Positions 1-11,800 of a DNA stretch of 64,000 nucleotides are shown here, one piece after another. Origin of the DNA: Capitulum mitella (Eukaryota > Arthropoda > Thecostraca > Pollicipedomorpha > Pollicipedidae); assembly GCA_030062745.1 (NCBI GenBank), contig CP099839.1, positions 40,411,891 through 40,475,890 on the forward strand. The letters run 5' to 3'. Position 1 is the first letter of the stretch; the number at the start of each line of letters is the position of its first letter. The position numbers and the translations under genes were made by a program. The notes below the pieces were generated by a model. It did not search any database and was not told where the DNA came from. It worked only from the letters and a program-made list of their open reading frames with translations.

Positions 1-462
1 ATGATGATCGTTTTTCCTAAAAATACATAGCAAGACAATTTTCGTAGTTTTGTTTCTTTACGGATAGCGCAGAAAATCCCAGACAGAGGACAGCCATCCT
101 ACCGGAACAAATGCGTGCTTACATCGAGAATACCAATGTCTGTCGCCAGGTAGGTCAGCTATGGTCCCCTCGAGTGAAGATGGATGGCGGACTGCGTCAA
201 TAGTCTGCGGACACCTCCGGCGAGCTTCTTGCAGCCGCCTGGCTTTCGAGTGTTTTACGCTTTGTTAGTCAATTTGATGAGGGCACTACACATTCAGTGT
301 TTAAACAGGTGTAATGTGCACGTATGGCTGGAAGGATAATGTAGACAGACTTGTTCATCTACATCGCTGCAGAAAAAAACTGCAGTAATTTGAGGATGCG
401 TCCGCATTAGAATGAACTGAACCGAATCGACAAGGTCCTGTAAATTTCTGTTCCAGTATGTT
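1..462. other. Non-coding sequence, nothing recognised
   Basis: The open frames here are short, lack an initiator ATG or a family signature, and show no convincing splice-site pair. No repeat shared with the rest of the window was recognised. Confidence 0.5.
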
Positions 463-785
463 AACCTGGTCCCGATGGGGGTTGACTGCCCCTGAGGTTT
501 TCCAAGATTGCGAGAGAACGAACAACGCAGAGCCACGAGATTCTGTGTACCTTTTACCTGATCATTTTTGCATCTTATATCAAAGTCTTGCCTCAGGTCA
601 AGTCAGGTGTCTGGCCTAGGTCAAGTCAGGTGGATCTGTATCCAGAAGAGTTTAACACCCTGTAACTTTTTTCGGAAAACGTGATATCACAACAAGATTT
701 TCAGAGATTAGAGATCTTAATTGATGGAACAAATTTGTAATTTCAGATTTTTCGGAAATTTCCGGGTCATTAAGCTGATTAAATT
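463..785 (+). mobile_element. Family A element, 5' fragment
   Basis: This fragment matches the left part of three longer copies at 13.8, 17.7 and 26.2 kb. It opens with the inverted-repeat motif (GGGGGTTGACTGCCCCTGAGG), then a block related to TTTTCCAAGATTGCGAGAGAA, then AGGTCA-rich sequence. Similarity ends near 785, before the middle of the element, so about three quarters is missing. No protein is encoded. Confidence 0.7.
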
Positions 786-804
786 CAAAATAAATCAGCA
801 AACG

Positions 805-1140
805 ATTTGTCGAGCCTCAGTTACCATCGCCATTACCTGCGGAATAAGGAATCAGACAACAGTCCGGTGCGTGGCAGAAGCTGGGTTCGAGTCCCAGAAC
901 AGGCATATGTATTTGGCCGGAGACCGGAGGGGTGGACCGGCCATGGGGTCGCCGTGTCGTTACGTTTACGTCACATTAAATGTCCTCCAGCGCCATCTGG
1001 TCCAGAGCCTGGGGCAAAATTACTCCTCATTTAGGACCACTTGGGTGGCGGGGCTGGGTTCGGCAACAAGCTCGGTTGAACGTGGACTTGGATTTCAACG
1101 TTACCCACTTCAACATGTTCGGGCCAAATAAATAAAAATA
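805..1140 (+). mobile_element. Possible tRNA-derived SINE
   Basis: Positions 881-897 form a perfect tRNA T arm: a 5-bp stem CTGGG/CCCAG around a 7-nt loop TTCGAGT. It contains a pol III B box (GGTTCGAGTCC, 884-894). No convincing acceptor, D or anticodon arm surrounds it, so it is not an intact tRNA gene. About 230 nt of unrelated sequence follows and ends in an A-rich tail (AATAAATAAAAATA), the usual layout of a tRNA-derived SINE. There is only one copy here, so the family assignment rests on structure alone. Confidence 0.4.
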
Positions 1141-3665
1141 TCGTTTGAATGCTGTCTTTTCCTAATGCTGGTTTCCTCAAAACTAACTGAATGCTTGACA
1201 ACAACATTAAAGCAAAACAATCCCGTTGTCATGTGAGGCACTGCATTAGATAAATGAGTATTGTCACGCTACTGACCTCATCAAAATATTGGGAATGAAC
1301 ATTTGGCACGTAAATGGAGAAAATATTCATACAACCACATTATTTCGGTATCTTCTGGTCATTTTCGCTTGCTTCCCAGCATTCAAGAGGCCATAGTGCC
1401 GCCTCTCAGAGCTGTCCAGGCTCTGCAGGCCGTACTGCTTCTGACGTGGCGTCCGGGAACTGCTATTCACGGCAGGCCGCCCCACCCGAACACCGTCCGT
1501 CCTTAATGGGTGCACTCGCACAAGGCTGGCAGTCCTGTCGATATATGGAGCGGCTCAAGCGGTTCCCGCAGTCACGAATCGAATAATTAATGGTCGGCCT
1601 GAGGCCGGTCACCCCTGGTCGCCGGCCGACCGGCCGAGGTCGATCCGTCGCGGGAGGAGCAGTCGCCCGAGCGGTCTTCTAACAGCAGCACCGCCACGGC
1701 CGCCGCACGCGCTAAATAGTGAGAGACGCTGAAACGGCACATGTGCAGAAGCTAGCTTGTGAGTGCGTGGAGACTGGGGAAAGGCTGGCAATGGGAAACC
1801 TTTTTCAGTGTGGCGTCTAGATCGTTGTCACGAGAGGTGTGAGCAGGAAACAACGAATAGTATGAGTAAGTGAACTGCATACACATTCTAAATGACTCTT
1901 TGAGGGCTCTGCCGTGCACTGCATTGCCTCTTACTTTTCGTTTTGATCCATGCATGTCAAACGGTGCCATCGTTTTTTCACCGTTTCATGTTTCCGCAAG
2001 AAAAGGAGCGTTTAAGTAGAGATAAAATTTACGAGAGAACGTAGCGCGAGTAATGGGTGCTTTTTTTAACTCTACACCGGCAATGATAATTTTTTACAAG
2101 TCCGGGTTAATGATGCTTGTCACTGACGTGTTAGACAAGAGACATTGAGAAATGTTGCAGCCTTAAATACACACAAAGTATGGCCAATCCCAGGTTTATT
2201 TCTCGCCTGTACTTTTTATTTGATTTTTTTTTTGCAACAGAAGAAACTACTACACAATGTCAGGGAAGGGAAGAGAGAGAGAGGGAGACCCTTGCAGTCC
2301 CGCTTCCTTTCCCGGACTGGCCACCAGGGTGGACCTTGACCGGTCGTTTCCGGCAGGCGGCGGCCGCCGCTGCGGTGTAGGCCGCCCTCCCCGGGCCGGC
2401 GGTCCCCGGTGGCCGAGCCGGGGCGTCGATCGCCGCTAGTTAGATGCCCCCGGGGCGGCCGGAATGAGCAGGCCAGACGCCATCCATAACGGTCACCGCT
2501 GCCCCGGCGAGCGGCGGCGCCGTCCGCGGCCGGCCGTGTAATCACACCGTGTCGGCGGCCGGGCGGGCGGTGCCGCCGCTCGTCGGCCCCGCTGAGGGCG
2601 GGCCGATCGGTCACGCCGCCACCGGCGCCCAGGAGAGCCGGAGATCGGTCACGACGACGCGCGGCCGGAAGGTGTCGCGGTCGGTCGGGCTCACACCGGA
2701 GGAGCCGTGTTGGCGGGACAGGGTCAGTCACGCTGATGCCACGGTGTCAGTGTGGAATCGGCCGTTGCATTTTAGCGATGATGATGGCAATGAATGGATG
2801 ATGCGAGCTCTTGCTTTACTTCCCAGACTTAGACGCATCGCATTTAATTAAAATCTTTCCAATGCGAGTCAGCATGTGTGTACGCTTGACCGCGGTTTTC
2901 CTATCACGAGTAAAGTTTTACATGACGCCGACACGAGCCCAGAGCAAGCGATTGTCAGCAACTGCTCCGGGTCGAGCTGCCAACCGAAAAGGGAGAGGTG
3001 ACGGGGTATTTGAGCGAACATAACAGGCAAATACAACACACCGGCGGCTGCGTCGCTGCGGGACTTGGCCAGAGGTCGCCAAGGACCAGCACCGGTACTG
3101 GTAAGCCGGCGCGGGAACAGTACGGCCGGACGGAGCGGCCTTGCGTGATCCGTCTTGCTCGATTATTAACTCGCTCGATAGTCAATTCCAACACGAAGCG
3201 CAACTGCATGAACACAGGAGCAATCATTATAAGACTTCAATGTGCTGAGAACGAGGCGTTCCGTCGGGATCAGCAATGATCATAGCCACCTGACGCAAAA
3301 CAACCTGATTGCGATTTCCCCTTGGGCCGGGTTCGTATTTCGTAACTTGTTTCGGAACCATTTCAGCTACCTCAGCCTTTACTGCCCGAAGAGCTGTTCT
3401 TCGTCTCGTGCGGTTGATTTGCTTCCGGGGTTGGGGGTCTCAGGAACAGTTTCATGAGCACACTGCAAGAATAGCATTTTACCTTTGCAACCTGACATTG
3501 ATGAGAGCAAAATGAAAACATGAGGACAAGATTGCAGGGACGTGTACCTTTGTGTTGTGCACATAGGAAATATTGAGAGCGATGCTCACAGGGACTCGAT
3601 TCAGATTTGTAGATACAGTTACAACCTGCACTGAGGCTTCAGAAACATCACACTGGTATTCTGGA
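1141..3665. other. Intergenic sequence with a CpG-rich island
   Basis: No gene is recognised. Positions 2330-2730 are a CpG-dense island rich in CCGG and GGCCGG. It produces a 171-codon open frame on the minus strand that looks like random arginine/proline/glycine-rich translation. A smaller GC-rich patch lies at 1590-1710. The rest is AT-richer single-copy sequence. Confidence 0.5.
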
Positions 3666-3836
3666 ATGGACCGTGGATTGCGATGGCGCGGGAAGCGGGG
3701 GAGCAGAGGGGGCTGCTGCCCCCCCCCCCAATCTTTTGAAATTTAGCATTGACCCTTTGGGCGTTGACTGCAAGGAACTGACCTAAAATGCGTCTTGTGC
3801 CCCCCCCCCCCAACTGCGGAGGAGTTCAAGCGCCCC
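3666..3836 (+). mobile_element. Family C short element (MITE-like), copy 1
   Basis: This copy shares its order and motifs with 61880-62040: a C-run, then sequence related to CTTTGAAATTTAGCATTGACC, GGGCGTTGACTG, GAACTGACC and AAAATGCGTCT, a second C-run, and AACTGCGGAGGAGTTC. It is about 160 nt long and non-coding. The shared order at two sites 58 kb apart supports a dispersed repeat. The superfamily is unknown. Confidence 0.5.
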
Positions 3837-4451
3837 TGGTAGACTGATAGCCTTGATATGTGTTAAACCATGAAAATACGGAGTATTGTAACGGGGTAGT
3901 TGCATGACTCCGTCTATTTGACAACAAAAGAAGTGAATTCATCCAGCCCAAAAAAATTTGGAACAAAACATCTTAAGGCCTAAAAACTTTGAGAAGTACC
4001 CCAAAATCTGACCCTGACGCACTGTCAAGAATGCGGCGAAACAGTTGGGTTGTTGCGTGGCCATTTCCAAATGAAAAACGACGATAGCAAAGTAATCACA
4101 TCAGATGTATGGTGTCAAAAACAGTTTTCAAGATCATTCCATGACATCTGTTTGTCATTTAGTACAGGATTTCATGCTGTATTGCAACCGTTTCATCTCG
4201 AAAATTCCATACTAACTCTGTCGGTCACCATTAGCCGGCCGCTGTGTCCACTGCTGTCAGCTGCCCTGTCTGCATGGCCAGGCGTGCTCTGCGTGATGCC
4301 GTTGCTGTGCCCTGGTCGGCTCAGAGAGCGCGGCGCCAGAGCGGTCCCGTCCGGCGGCGGCCGGCGCTGCAGAGCGGGGTCGGCGGCCGACGCTCGCGCC
4401 GCCACTTATCTGACGCTGCCGTCCCCCGCCAGATCGGCCCGCCCGGCAGCG
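3837..4451. promoter_or_regulatory. Upstream region and probable 5' leader of Ly6 gene 1
   Basis: The sequence turns from AT-rich to CpG-rich at about 4220, just before the predicted start codon, as is common at animal promoters. No clear TATA box or initiator was identified. The reading frame of the gene stays open upstream to about 4050, but the extra residues do not resemble a signal peptide, so it is treated as untranslated. Confidence 0.3.
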
Positions 4452-4548
4452 ATGATGGAGATCCGGCCGACGCTTCCGGGCCGGCCGCGCCGCCGCCGGC
4501 CGTCGCCGCTGCTGGCCGTCTGCTGCTGGCTGCTGCCGCTGCTGCCGC
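4452..4548 (+). CDS. Gene 1 coding exon 1: signal peptide
   Basis: Encodes residues 1-32 with the hydrophobic core LLAVCCWLLPLLP and one base of codon 33. The donor is a strong GTGAGT at 4549, phase 1. The first of two adjacent ATG codons was chosen because the n-region (RPRRRR) lies just before the core. In-frame ATGs further upstream would bury the signal peptide internally. Confidence 0.75.
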
Positions 4549-7500
4549 GTGAGTGGCGATCACCGCCGGGCCCAAAATGACGTGCGTAAATGTAGCGTGG
4601 CCGGCGGCGCTGTGCGAAACGCCGTCAGGCGGGGTGTTAATCAGCCGTGACGGTCGGCGGACAGGGAGAACGGAGCACGCAAAGAGGGAGCACAGGAAGA
4701 ACAGGGGAGTGGAGGACGCACAGGGAGAACATGCGAAGAGCAGGGAAATCGAGTGCGCGCAGGGAAAATATAGGAAGAGCAGCAAAATGGAGGGCGCGCA
4801 AGAACACAGGAAGAGTAAGGGAATGGAGGGCCCATAGGGAGAATACAACAAGACCAGGAGGAACGGAAGGCGCATATGGAAAATTTAGGAAGAGCAGGGG
4901 GATAGAGAACAAAGGAAAACCAGGGGAAACAGAAGACTCTCAAAGAGAACACAGAGGGAACAGGGAACGGATTAGGCACAAGGGAAAGCACAAAGGGAGC
5001 AGGAGAACGGAGGTCACACAATTGTCGCAGGAAGAACGCAATAGGAACAGGGAAATGGAGGACGTATAGGCAGCCGCTCTTTGAAAACACCGGGACGATC
5101 ACTGAAGGACACGATCTGAGCCGTCGCTTAAAACAGAGCAGCAGAATGCAGTCAGACGGCCATAAGGGATATAACGCCGTCCGAAACATGCCGACATCCT
5201 TAGAAGACGTGCGTTCAAACATGCCTTCCGACTTTGGCCATTCATCGCCGTGTCTGGTTCAAAATTCTTTTGCGGTTCAAATGGAGCAGGGTTTGAGGCA
5301 CGTTCACCGCGAGTTCATATCGCTCGTTCAAATAGACTTCCAGTCGTTGAATGAATGCTTGCAACGTGCAGTTCATCATGTCGACCATGAACTTTAAGAA
5401 TGTGCCCATACAGAAGCCACGTTTTATTGCAGTGCTATCATTGACGTGTTAAGTCTTCAGATAAGCGTGAATGGTAGCCGTAACAGGCGTTGTTATGGTC
5501 GCTGACAGTGCGTCCTGGACGTTGGCTTACTGATCGATCAACATCGCTGTGCAAACTGTCGACGTGCCCGGTAGTCGATCGGGCCCGTCACAAAACCCGT
5601 CTGGTACAGTTTGTCTGAAGCTGCTCCGTTCGATCCTGGTGTTGCTTGACGGCGAGGGCCCGACGGGCACCCGACGGGGGCCCGACTGGGGCCCGGCGGG
5701 GACCCGGCTGGGGCCAGGCGAGGGCCCGGCGGGGGCCCGACGAGGTCCCGGCGAGGGCCGGCGAGTCGCAGCGGACGTTCGACGCTGACACTCTGACGCC
5801 GCCAGGGGCCGCTGGGATCGACTGTTTCCGGTGCAGTTCCGTCAACGGCTCCAGTCCGCGCTGCCAGGACCCGTTCCACAACAACTACACCGACCTGCTG
5901 GTCCCAGACTGCATGGGCGGCAGGTGGGCGAGGCCACGGATCACCCAGAGACTGTGCTGTTCGTGTTTCACTTCATGCCCGTCTCTGCGTTCTTGCATTT
6001 CGAAGCAGACCAGTTTAGTTGTCGCGTGGTCAATCCGCTAACGCCTGCGTTTATTTTCTTCGTTCTCACAAGCGGATCACTTGCATATCCAGGCAGTTAT
6101 CTTCCTTGTCCCCCATCTTGCTGCAGTCGCCGGATCCTCGCTGATCATTTATTGGTTTCCATTACCTATCGAAAACATGACAAGCTCTACACCGCGGATT
6201 CATACAGCGTCGGTATCAATCATAATCCTGAAACAAAGACGACGTGTTAAGTAGTTTGTGTCTGCTACCGAACAACAGATATTAAGTATCCGTTGGTTCA
6301 CTGGTTGCTGGTTTACCGTCCCTTGAATTACCGCTCCGCGTTTCCATAACGGCGCCTGCGTTCTGTTTCCATCTGCACAACCAATGTCTTTGCTTGTGAC
6401 CGGCCATGTCATGGCGAAGGGCTCCAGAAATGTCAGTTTTAGATGATGCGGAGGAAACCCCTGCAATGGAAATTCATGACCTGGTTTGGGGCCAAATCGA
6501 CCCAACCCTCCAATTTTCACCAAAAGTTGTCGTCTGGCGCACAGTTGGAATACCTGTCAAGACCTCTATCTCACGCATTTGGGAGACGAGACAAGATTCA
6601 TAGTTGACCATATCACGAATAAATGGCGTCATTATTGAGCACTCGTAATGCTCGTACAAAACCGGTTCCGCGTCGTGCGGTCGCGTGGAAAGGAAAATCC
6701 CCGGCAGTATCAGAATAAGATAAACTGCCGCAATGGGCCATTTGTATGGCTGCAGGCACCTCGGGGACCGATAACTCTGGAACGTTTTGCGTTTTGTTTC
6801 AGGAAGGAAAGAAATGGCCTGTTTCCCGCCAGTGCCTGCGTCAAGCTCTCTGGACATTACAGTAAGCATAACCATGTGACCGTATGCATCCGCACAGATG
6901 TAGAGGGGGTTTTTTCTCTCTGAGAAGAAAGTGAACTGAAAAAGCTAAGCTGAAAAAAAAACAGAGAAAGACTGAATGCCTTTACCGTTACTTGCGTGTA
7001 CATATGCCACATATTTTTGCGCCTGTGCCTGTTTATTTGCGCCATATTCCTAATTTCGAAAATCGGCTTAATGACCGTATTTCGTCATTATTTGTGGATG
7101 ATTTGCCCCTGATGATGCGACACAAGTCCGATCGACGCAGTCATCACAACTTCGGGAATTACTGGAAATTATTGAAAATTGGCGTAAAACGGAGAAACTA
7201 GGCAGAAGAGGAAGAAAAACATCGCGAGTGAAAGAGAGGGGATATGGTGTGAAAAGGTTAATGATATGTCAGCCGTCAGTTGTTTTTTACTTGCTCTGAA
7301 AAGTCGTTCCTCATGAGACATACGCACATTTGGCTTTTTGGCGTAAGTGCCATCTCTCAATGTATCTGAGTCTAATCCTGACTTGACCTTTGTTGCTGAA
7401 AGATGGACTAACAACTGCAAAAGTATCACCGACATATCTGTCCTTTATAAGCGCGAACTATTCGGATGACTAAAAACATCACTACGTCAAAACTATGTAC

Positions 7501-8486
7501 GCCACAGAAGCACCACCTGTTTCCAGGAGCGTCTAGATTAGGTTTCCTGGCATGCCGCTATCCCGGCCATCGTTCAGGGCGGGGAGCCGTTCCAGGAGAG
7601 CCCACACATCGTCAGACATGTCCCGATCCGGCGGGCGCGAGCGGCGCCGTCTGCGGATAAGCGTTCTGTTCAGCCGTGGGACCGATCCGTCACGGACCCG
7701 TCACGCCCGTCCCCCGCCTTCCCCCCCCCCTTAATGACGACGCACTGGACCAATGACGCGCCTCGGCCGCAGGCGACGACGGCACCAGCATGATCATCCG
7801 CGACTGCGCCGTCGACAGCGCCACGCTCACCATCGACACCGAGCTGACGCGCATGTCGCACTGCGGCAGCTTCGAGTTCCAGGGAAGGTCAGGAAAACGC
7901 CCGCGGCGGACCAGGCCGGCCGTCGAGGTGCGGGGCTGGTCAGCAGCGTCCGCGACCGGCTGCTGGGGGGCTGGGGGCTACCGAGGGCTTCAGACTCGCT
8001 CGTACCTAACAGGATGTGATTATTGAGTGTCCCTGATACCTTCCCAAACACGAAACAGCCTTGCAGTTATGGCGCAAAGACGGTTTCCGCATTGATCTGC
8101 TGGTGTGGAGCCTCCGCGGAATGTTCAGCATCGACCTCACGAGCGTCTGCAAATAACGACGTTCTTAGTAACTTCCACTGCACTTTGAATTCATGGTGGC
8201 TGGCTGTCATGACTCAGGGCGTTAATCATGCTGTCTTGGTGCAAGTGACCGTTCCCGTGTGTATCGTGAACTCGGCACTGCCCGTCTGCGTTAGCGGAGC
8301 TGTTTTCACTAGTGAGCGGTGTTTTGTCCGGCGTAATCAGCGTGCGCCTCTGCCGCCAGGTACGTGCACGGCTGCGTGGCGGCGTGCGACAGCTTTGACG
8401 GGTGTAACGCGGCGTCGGGCGGCCTCGGCCACTGGCTGCTCGGGCCGGCGCTGGCCGCCAGCCTGCTCCCCCGTCTGCTCAGCTAG
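4452..8486 (+). CDS. Ly6/uPAR (Sleepless/QVR-like) GPI-anchored protein, gene 1
   Basis: Predicted small cell-surface protein with a three-finger Ly6/uPAR fold. Coding exons are 4452-4548, 5806-5923, 6803-6861, 7773-7887 and 8360-8486. All introns are GT-AG and the 516 nt join gives 171 residues plus stop. An Arg-rich start and hydrophobic core (residues 18-32) form the signal peptide. Ten cysteines follow (39, 42, 52, 68, 84, 103, 122, 135, 139, 145), ending in the Ly6 hallmark GCN. Sequons lie at N46 (NGS) and N59 (NYT). The small-residue stretch after N146 and a hydrophobic tail ending in SLLPRLLS suggest GPI attachment. Family members such as Sleepless modulate ion channels or receptors, or act in septate junctions. 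The role of this one cannot be told from sequence. Genes 2 and 3 nearby are paralogs. The start codon is the least certain part. Confidence 0.85.
4640..5065 (+). repeat. Degenerate purine-rich minisatellite in gene 1 intron 1
   Basis: About ten imperfect units of roughly 36-45 nt, built on motifs such as GGAAGAGCAGGG, GGAGGGCGC and CAGGGAGAA. The sense strand is almost all purine plus scattered C and T. The open frames across it are Arg/Glu/Lys-rich and reflect composition. Confidence 0.7.
5646..5765 (+). repeat. G-run tandem repeat just upstream of gene 1 exon 2
   Basis: Roughly ten degenerate 11-12-nt units of the type GGCCCGGCGGG, ending about 40 nt before the acceptor at 5804-5805. The runs of three to five G are dense enough for G-quadruplex formation. 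Confidence 0.75.
5806..5923 (+). CDS. Gene 1 coding exon 2: cysteines 1-4
   Basis: Completes Arg33 and encodes AAGIDCFRC through DCMGG. It carries the family's opening CxxC pair, the CQDPFHNN motif and both sequons. The acceptor is GCCGCCAG. The donor is GTGGGC, phase 2, splitting the Arg72 codon. Genes 2 and 3 have no intron at this donor position. Confidence 0.9.
6803..6861 (+). CDS. Gene 1 coding exon 3: cysteine 5
   Basis: A 59-nt exon encoding KERNGLFPASACVKLSGHY, which aligns with the second half of the single larger exon in genes 2 and 3. The acceptor is TTTTGTTTCAG and the donor GTAAGC, phase 1. Confidence 0.9.
7773..7887 (+). CDS. Gene 1 coding exon 4: cysteines 6-7
   Basis: A 115-nt exon encoding DDGTSMIIRDCAVD through MSHCGSFEFQG. 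The exon has exactly the same length in all three paralogs. The acceptor is GGCCGCAG and the donor GTCAGG, phase 2, splitting Arg130. Confidence 0.9.
8360..8486 (+). CDS. Gene 1 coding exon 5: cysteines 8-10 and GPI signal
   Basis: Encodes YVHGCVAACDSFDGCN and a hydrophobic tail, ending at TAG (8484-8486). The acceptor is TGCCGCCAG. The spacing of the last three cysteines (Cx3C, then Cx5CN) is the Ly6 terminal signature. Confidence 0.9.
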
Positions 8487-8514
8487 CGGGCGCCGGCTGG
8501 GCCCAGCGGCGGTG

Positions 8515-8800
8515 AACCATGAACCGGCGGCCGGCGTGCAGAGGCAGACCAGCGTGCCGGCGGACAGGCCGGCGGGCACGCAGAGGCGGACCAGCGGACC
8601 ATCGGATAGGCCAGTGGACGCACAGATGCAGACCGGCGGACCGGCGGAGTAGAGCGGCGGGCAGTGGCAGACCGGAGCCAAAACCAAAGACGGATCAGCA
8701 GACAGCGAAGACGCACATAAGCAGTCAGCCGGGAGATGAGCGGATCAGTGGACGGACCAGCGGGCCAGCGGACAGACTAGAGCCAGGTCCAGATCAGTCT
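8515..8800 (+). repeat. GC-rich degenerate minisatellite 3' of gene 1
   Basis: Imperfect units built on CAGACCAGCGGACCGGCGGAC and CGCAGAGGCGGACCAGCGG, beginning about 30 nt after the stop codon of gene 1 and probably lying in its 3' untranslated region. No polyadenylation signal was placed with confidence. Confidence 0.6.
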
Positions 8801-11800
8801 GCCAGCAGGCAGAACAGTGGAACAGAGGCAGATCAGCCTACCAGCAGCCAGCTGGGCAGAGCCGGGAGGGGGGGGGGCCTGATACCGGCAGACCGGCGGC
8901 CGACCGGCTCCCGGACGTCTGGTCGGCGTCCCCGCTAGCTTCAGCATGCGGGTTCGCGACTGGACCTTCAATGGAGAAAAGCCAAAGGCACTGACTGACA
9001 TCAATGGTCCAACGATTTGAGCTGGTTAACCACGACGTCCGGCTCTTCGGCACGGGTTGTAAGAACATTGGTCTAGAAATATCTTTCATCGGAGCTCTTG
9101 CCACGTGGTCCTGGGACGATGCGTGCCGAACGCGTATCAAAACGTTCGGTGCTCGTCGACCGAGGGTTGATCGATACGCTGTGATCGATCGAGAACATCG
9201 CAGGCGTGTGTGTGGATTCCTCTCCTGGTAATGTAGTGAAAACTGAAGACAGCAGACTCGCGACTGAAAGACCTTGTAAGTACCACGCAAATGCCCCCGT
9301 TAGGGAGACCAGGGCACCATTAGGTCGCCGGTAGGAATGGGAATGATGAGAGGGATTTTGGTGCGCAGTTAACGAAATTGCAACGCCAAGTACATCGAAT
9401 TAATACCTTTATTTCTCTATTAAAAATTACCGAAACTGATTTCAGCTAAACTTTTAAAGTATCTAACCGATTAGGTCAACGAAATCCCCACCAGACGACC
9501 CCTTTCCCTTTTTGCCAGACCGAGGTGTACGTGTCTGTATGACGGGAATGCTTATGAAGTTCCCAGCTTACCATTTCGCCTCGGCTATGGATCTTTCAGA
9601 AGCCAGATCTGGCGGGTCGTGGCTGCTTCAGGAGCCGTGCGTTGTGCGGAGTAGGTACCGGTGGCGGACAGTAGTAGCGTAAACGTTCACAGGCCGTCTC
9701 AATGCATCATTTCACGAACCGTCTCCCCTGGGGGCTGGCGATGCCGTAACGCTATCCCTTTAGGTGTAGTACGAGCAAATGGTAGCCTTGCCATTTGCAA
9801 GGCTACCATTTGCTGTCCCATTTCCTAGGGACGTGGTTTCGAGTCGTCCGGACGGGTGAATCCACACGCCCTGCCGGCACCAGCGCAGGTCGCCGTTGCG
9901 ATAGCATCAGTTGACACGACCGACACCGTCACGTCGCCACGCCACCATCTTTAACGCGCGAGCAGAGCCGCCAAAGCAGCCGTCAAAGCCAGCTGGGTAC
10001 GCCAAAACACGGTGCAACCCGTCAAGGGCGCGCCTGAACACGGCGCAGCCTGTTGGCGCTCGATTCAGACCTCATTTGCATATAGGCGGACCTTCATTTC
10101 CGGCGGTGTCAGAAGCGATTTGTAGACGGTGGTCGCTTCCTGACCAGTGGCGCGGTCCGCTGCTGCGGTCACGTGCCGTGGTCCGTCGTATGGAGACAGA
10201 TGTCCTGCGCGTGCGTGGTAGTGCGCTGATAGTTTCGTAGTTACTGCTGTTGCACGTTGACATGTCGCAGATTGGACAAAATGAACGAGCATTTGGAAGA
10301 AAGCTGATTTGGTGATGCAACACGTCGATGCAGCATGCCATTCGCCGAAATCCTTCGACCTTCGGTTATACGTGCTTTTGTCTTGGAACGAAACAATAGG
10401 ATTATTAGCATTTCATTGGCGTCGAATGAATCGAACTCGTCACTCAGTGTTGAAATGAGCAGAGGAAACAGACAACTGGCAGCTTAGTCGCCCGTTAACT
10501 GCTGGTCATTTAGCTGTCATTTCGCCATTGTTCGCGAAAAATCTCGTGAGTGATACGTTCATTGATAATGCCTGTCTGTCAGTTTCCTTTCGCGGCGCCG
10601 TGCACTATGAACAGAGCGCTGTCAGCCTCCTGCGGTGATAACCATTTCGCCCCGCGTGGCGACAGGTGCCCCGCGGCGATGAGGGCGCTGCGAGGACGCA
10701 GCTGTCGGCTTCCGGCGGCGACATCCGTGCCGCGTGCCGGCCGGCCGCTCCCTCCCGCCGGCAGGCCATCTCGCTCAGCTGTCATCGCAAGCCGGCCGGC
10801 CGGCGGGGCGGCCCAGCTCAGACGCACGAGGGCGCCGCCCGCCGGCCGGATGCGCGCATTATTTATGGGACTCAGCGAGGCTGCCGAGACGCCGAGCGAG
10901 CAGCTGCCCCCGCCACTGAGCGTCCGGAATCCGCCGGCTCTCGCGGGGAAGCCGAGGTCCGGCGGCCCGGCAGCGGACTCGTACGAGGGCCGTCCGGCGG
11001 CGGCCTCTGAGGCTCGGGTGGTCGTTCGCAGGAGTGGAGCGGAAGTATTTCCGACAGCTGCGACCGGTAGGCAAACGGCACGACTCGCACAGCGGACCGC
11101 GGAAACGTCGTTAGCCGGAACTTACCGCGCTCCCGGTCCTACACCGACTTACGTCGCAGCATGCTGCGAATCTGGCCTGACCGCCAACACAAGCACATGC
11201 ACTATGCCGTGGGTTGCTGCGTCGAACATTCTGCGCGTGCCAAAACCTGACTCGTGCAAAGGTCAGTAGTCAGGTACGCAAAGCAAAGTTGAGTTCGACG
11301 CGGTTTGGCAATAGCACGATTCTGCTGACGAGAGGCTCAGTATTTAAGAACAACGGTAAAATAGCGCATGCCAAACCTAAACATGCCCGTTATGCTGCGT
11401 TTACGTTCACCCCAGTTTGACCAGATTACTTGGACGCAATTGATTAATTCCAAAAAAATATATTCACATTTCAGACGCATAAATAACAAATGACTGAGAA
11501 ACAGCTGTGCTTTAAGAGACAAGTTTGTAGCAAATCGGTGCAGTTGCTTCTTTTTGGAGGGAGACATCATCGAAGTTTTCATCATTATTTTTTTCAGAGA
11601 CGCTCTGTAATAAATTACAGTAGCCGACGCATCATCATTTCCCAGCACGACGTGACGTCAAATACAGCAATAAGGAAACGGAGCTCGATAGCCCGTACTA
11701 TAACGTGGTGTGGCACATTAATGTCCTATTTTTATTGCGTCTGGCACAACACAGGCTGGGAAATGGCACAGACTCTTCTACGGACTCATTCATTGATGGA

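Noticed and set aside
850..900. tRNA gene
   Set aside because: Only the T arm is convincing. No acceptor, D or anticodon arm of the right spacing surrounds it.
2216..2731. 171-codon minus-strand open frame
   Set aside because: Composition of a GGCCGG-rich island. No recognisable domain.
4050..4451. In-frame N-terminal extension of gene 1
   Set aside because: It would place the hydrophobic signal core more than 130 residues inside the protein, contrary to the family's architecture.
10550..11269. 239-codon plus-strand open frame
   Set aside because: It lies in a CpG island with overlapping frames on both strands. The translation is Ala/Arg/Pro-rich without any motif.
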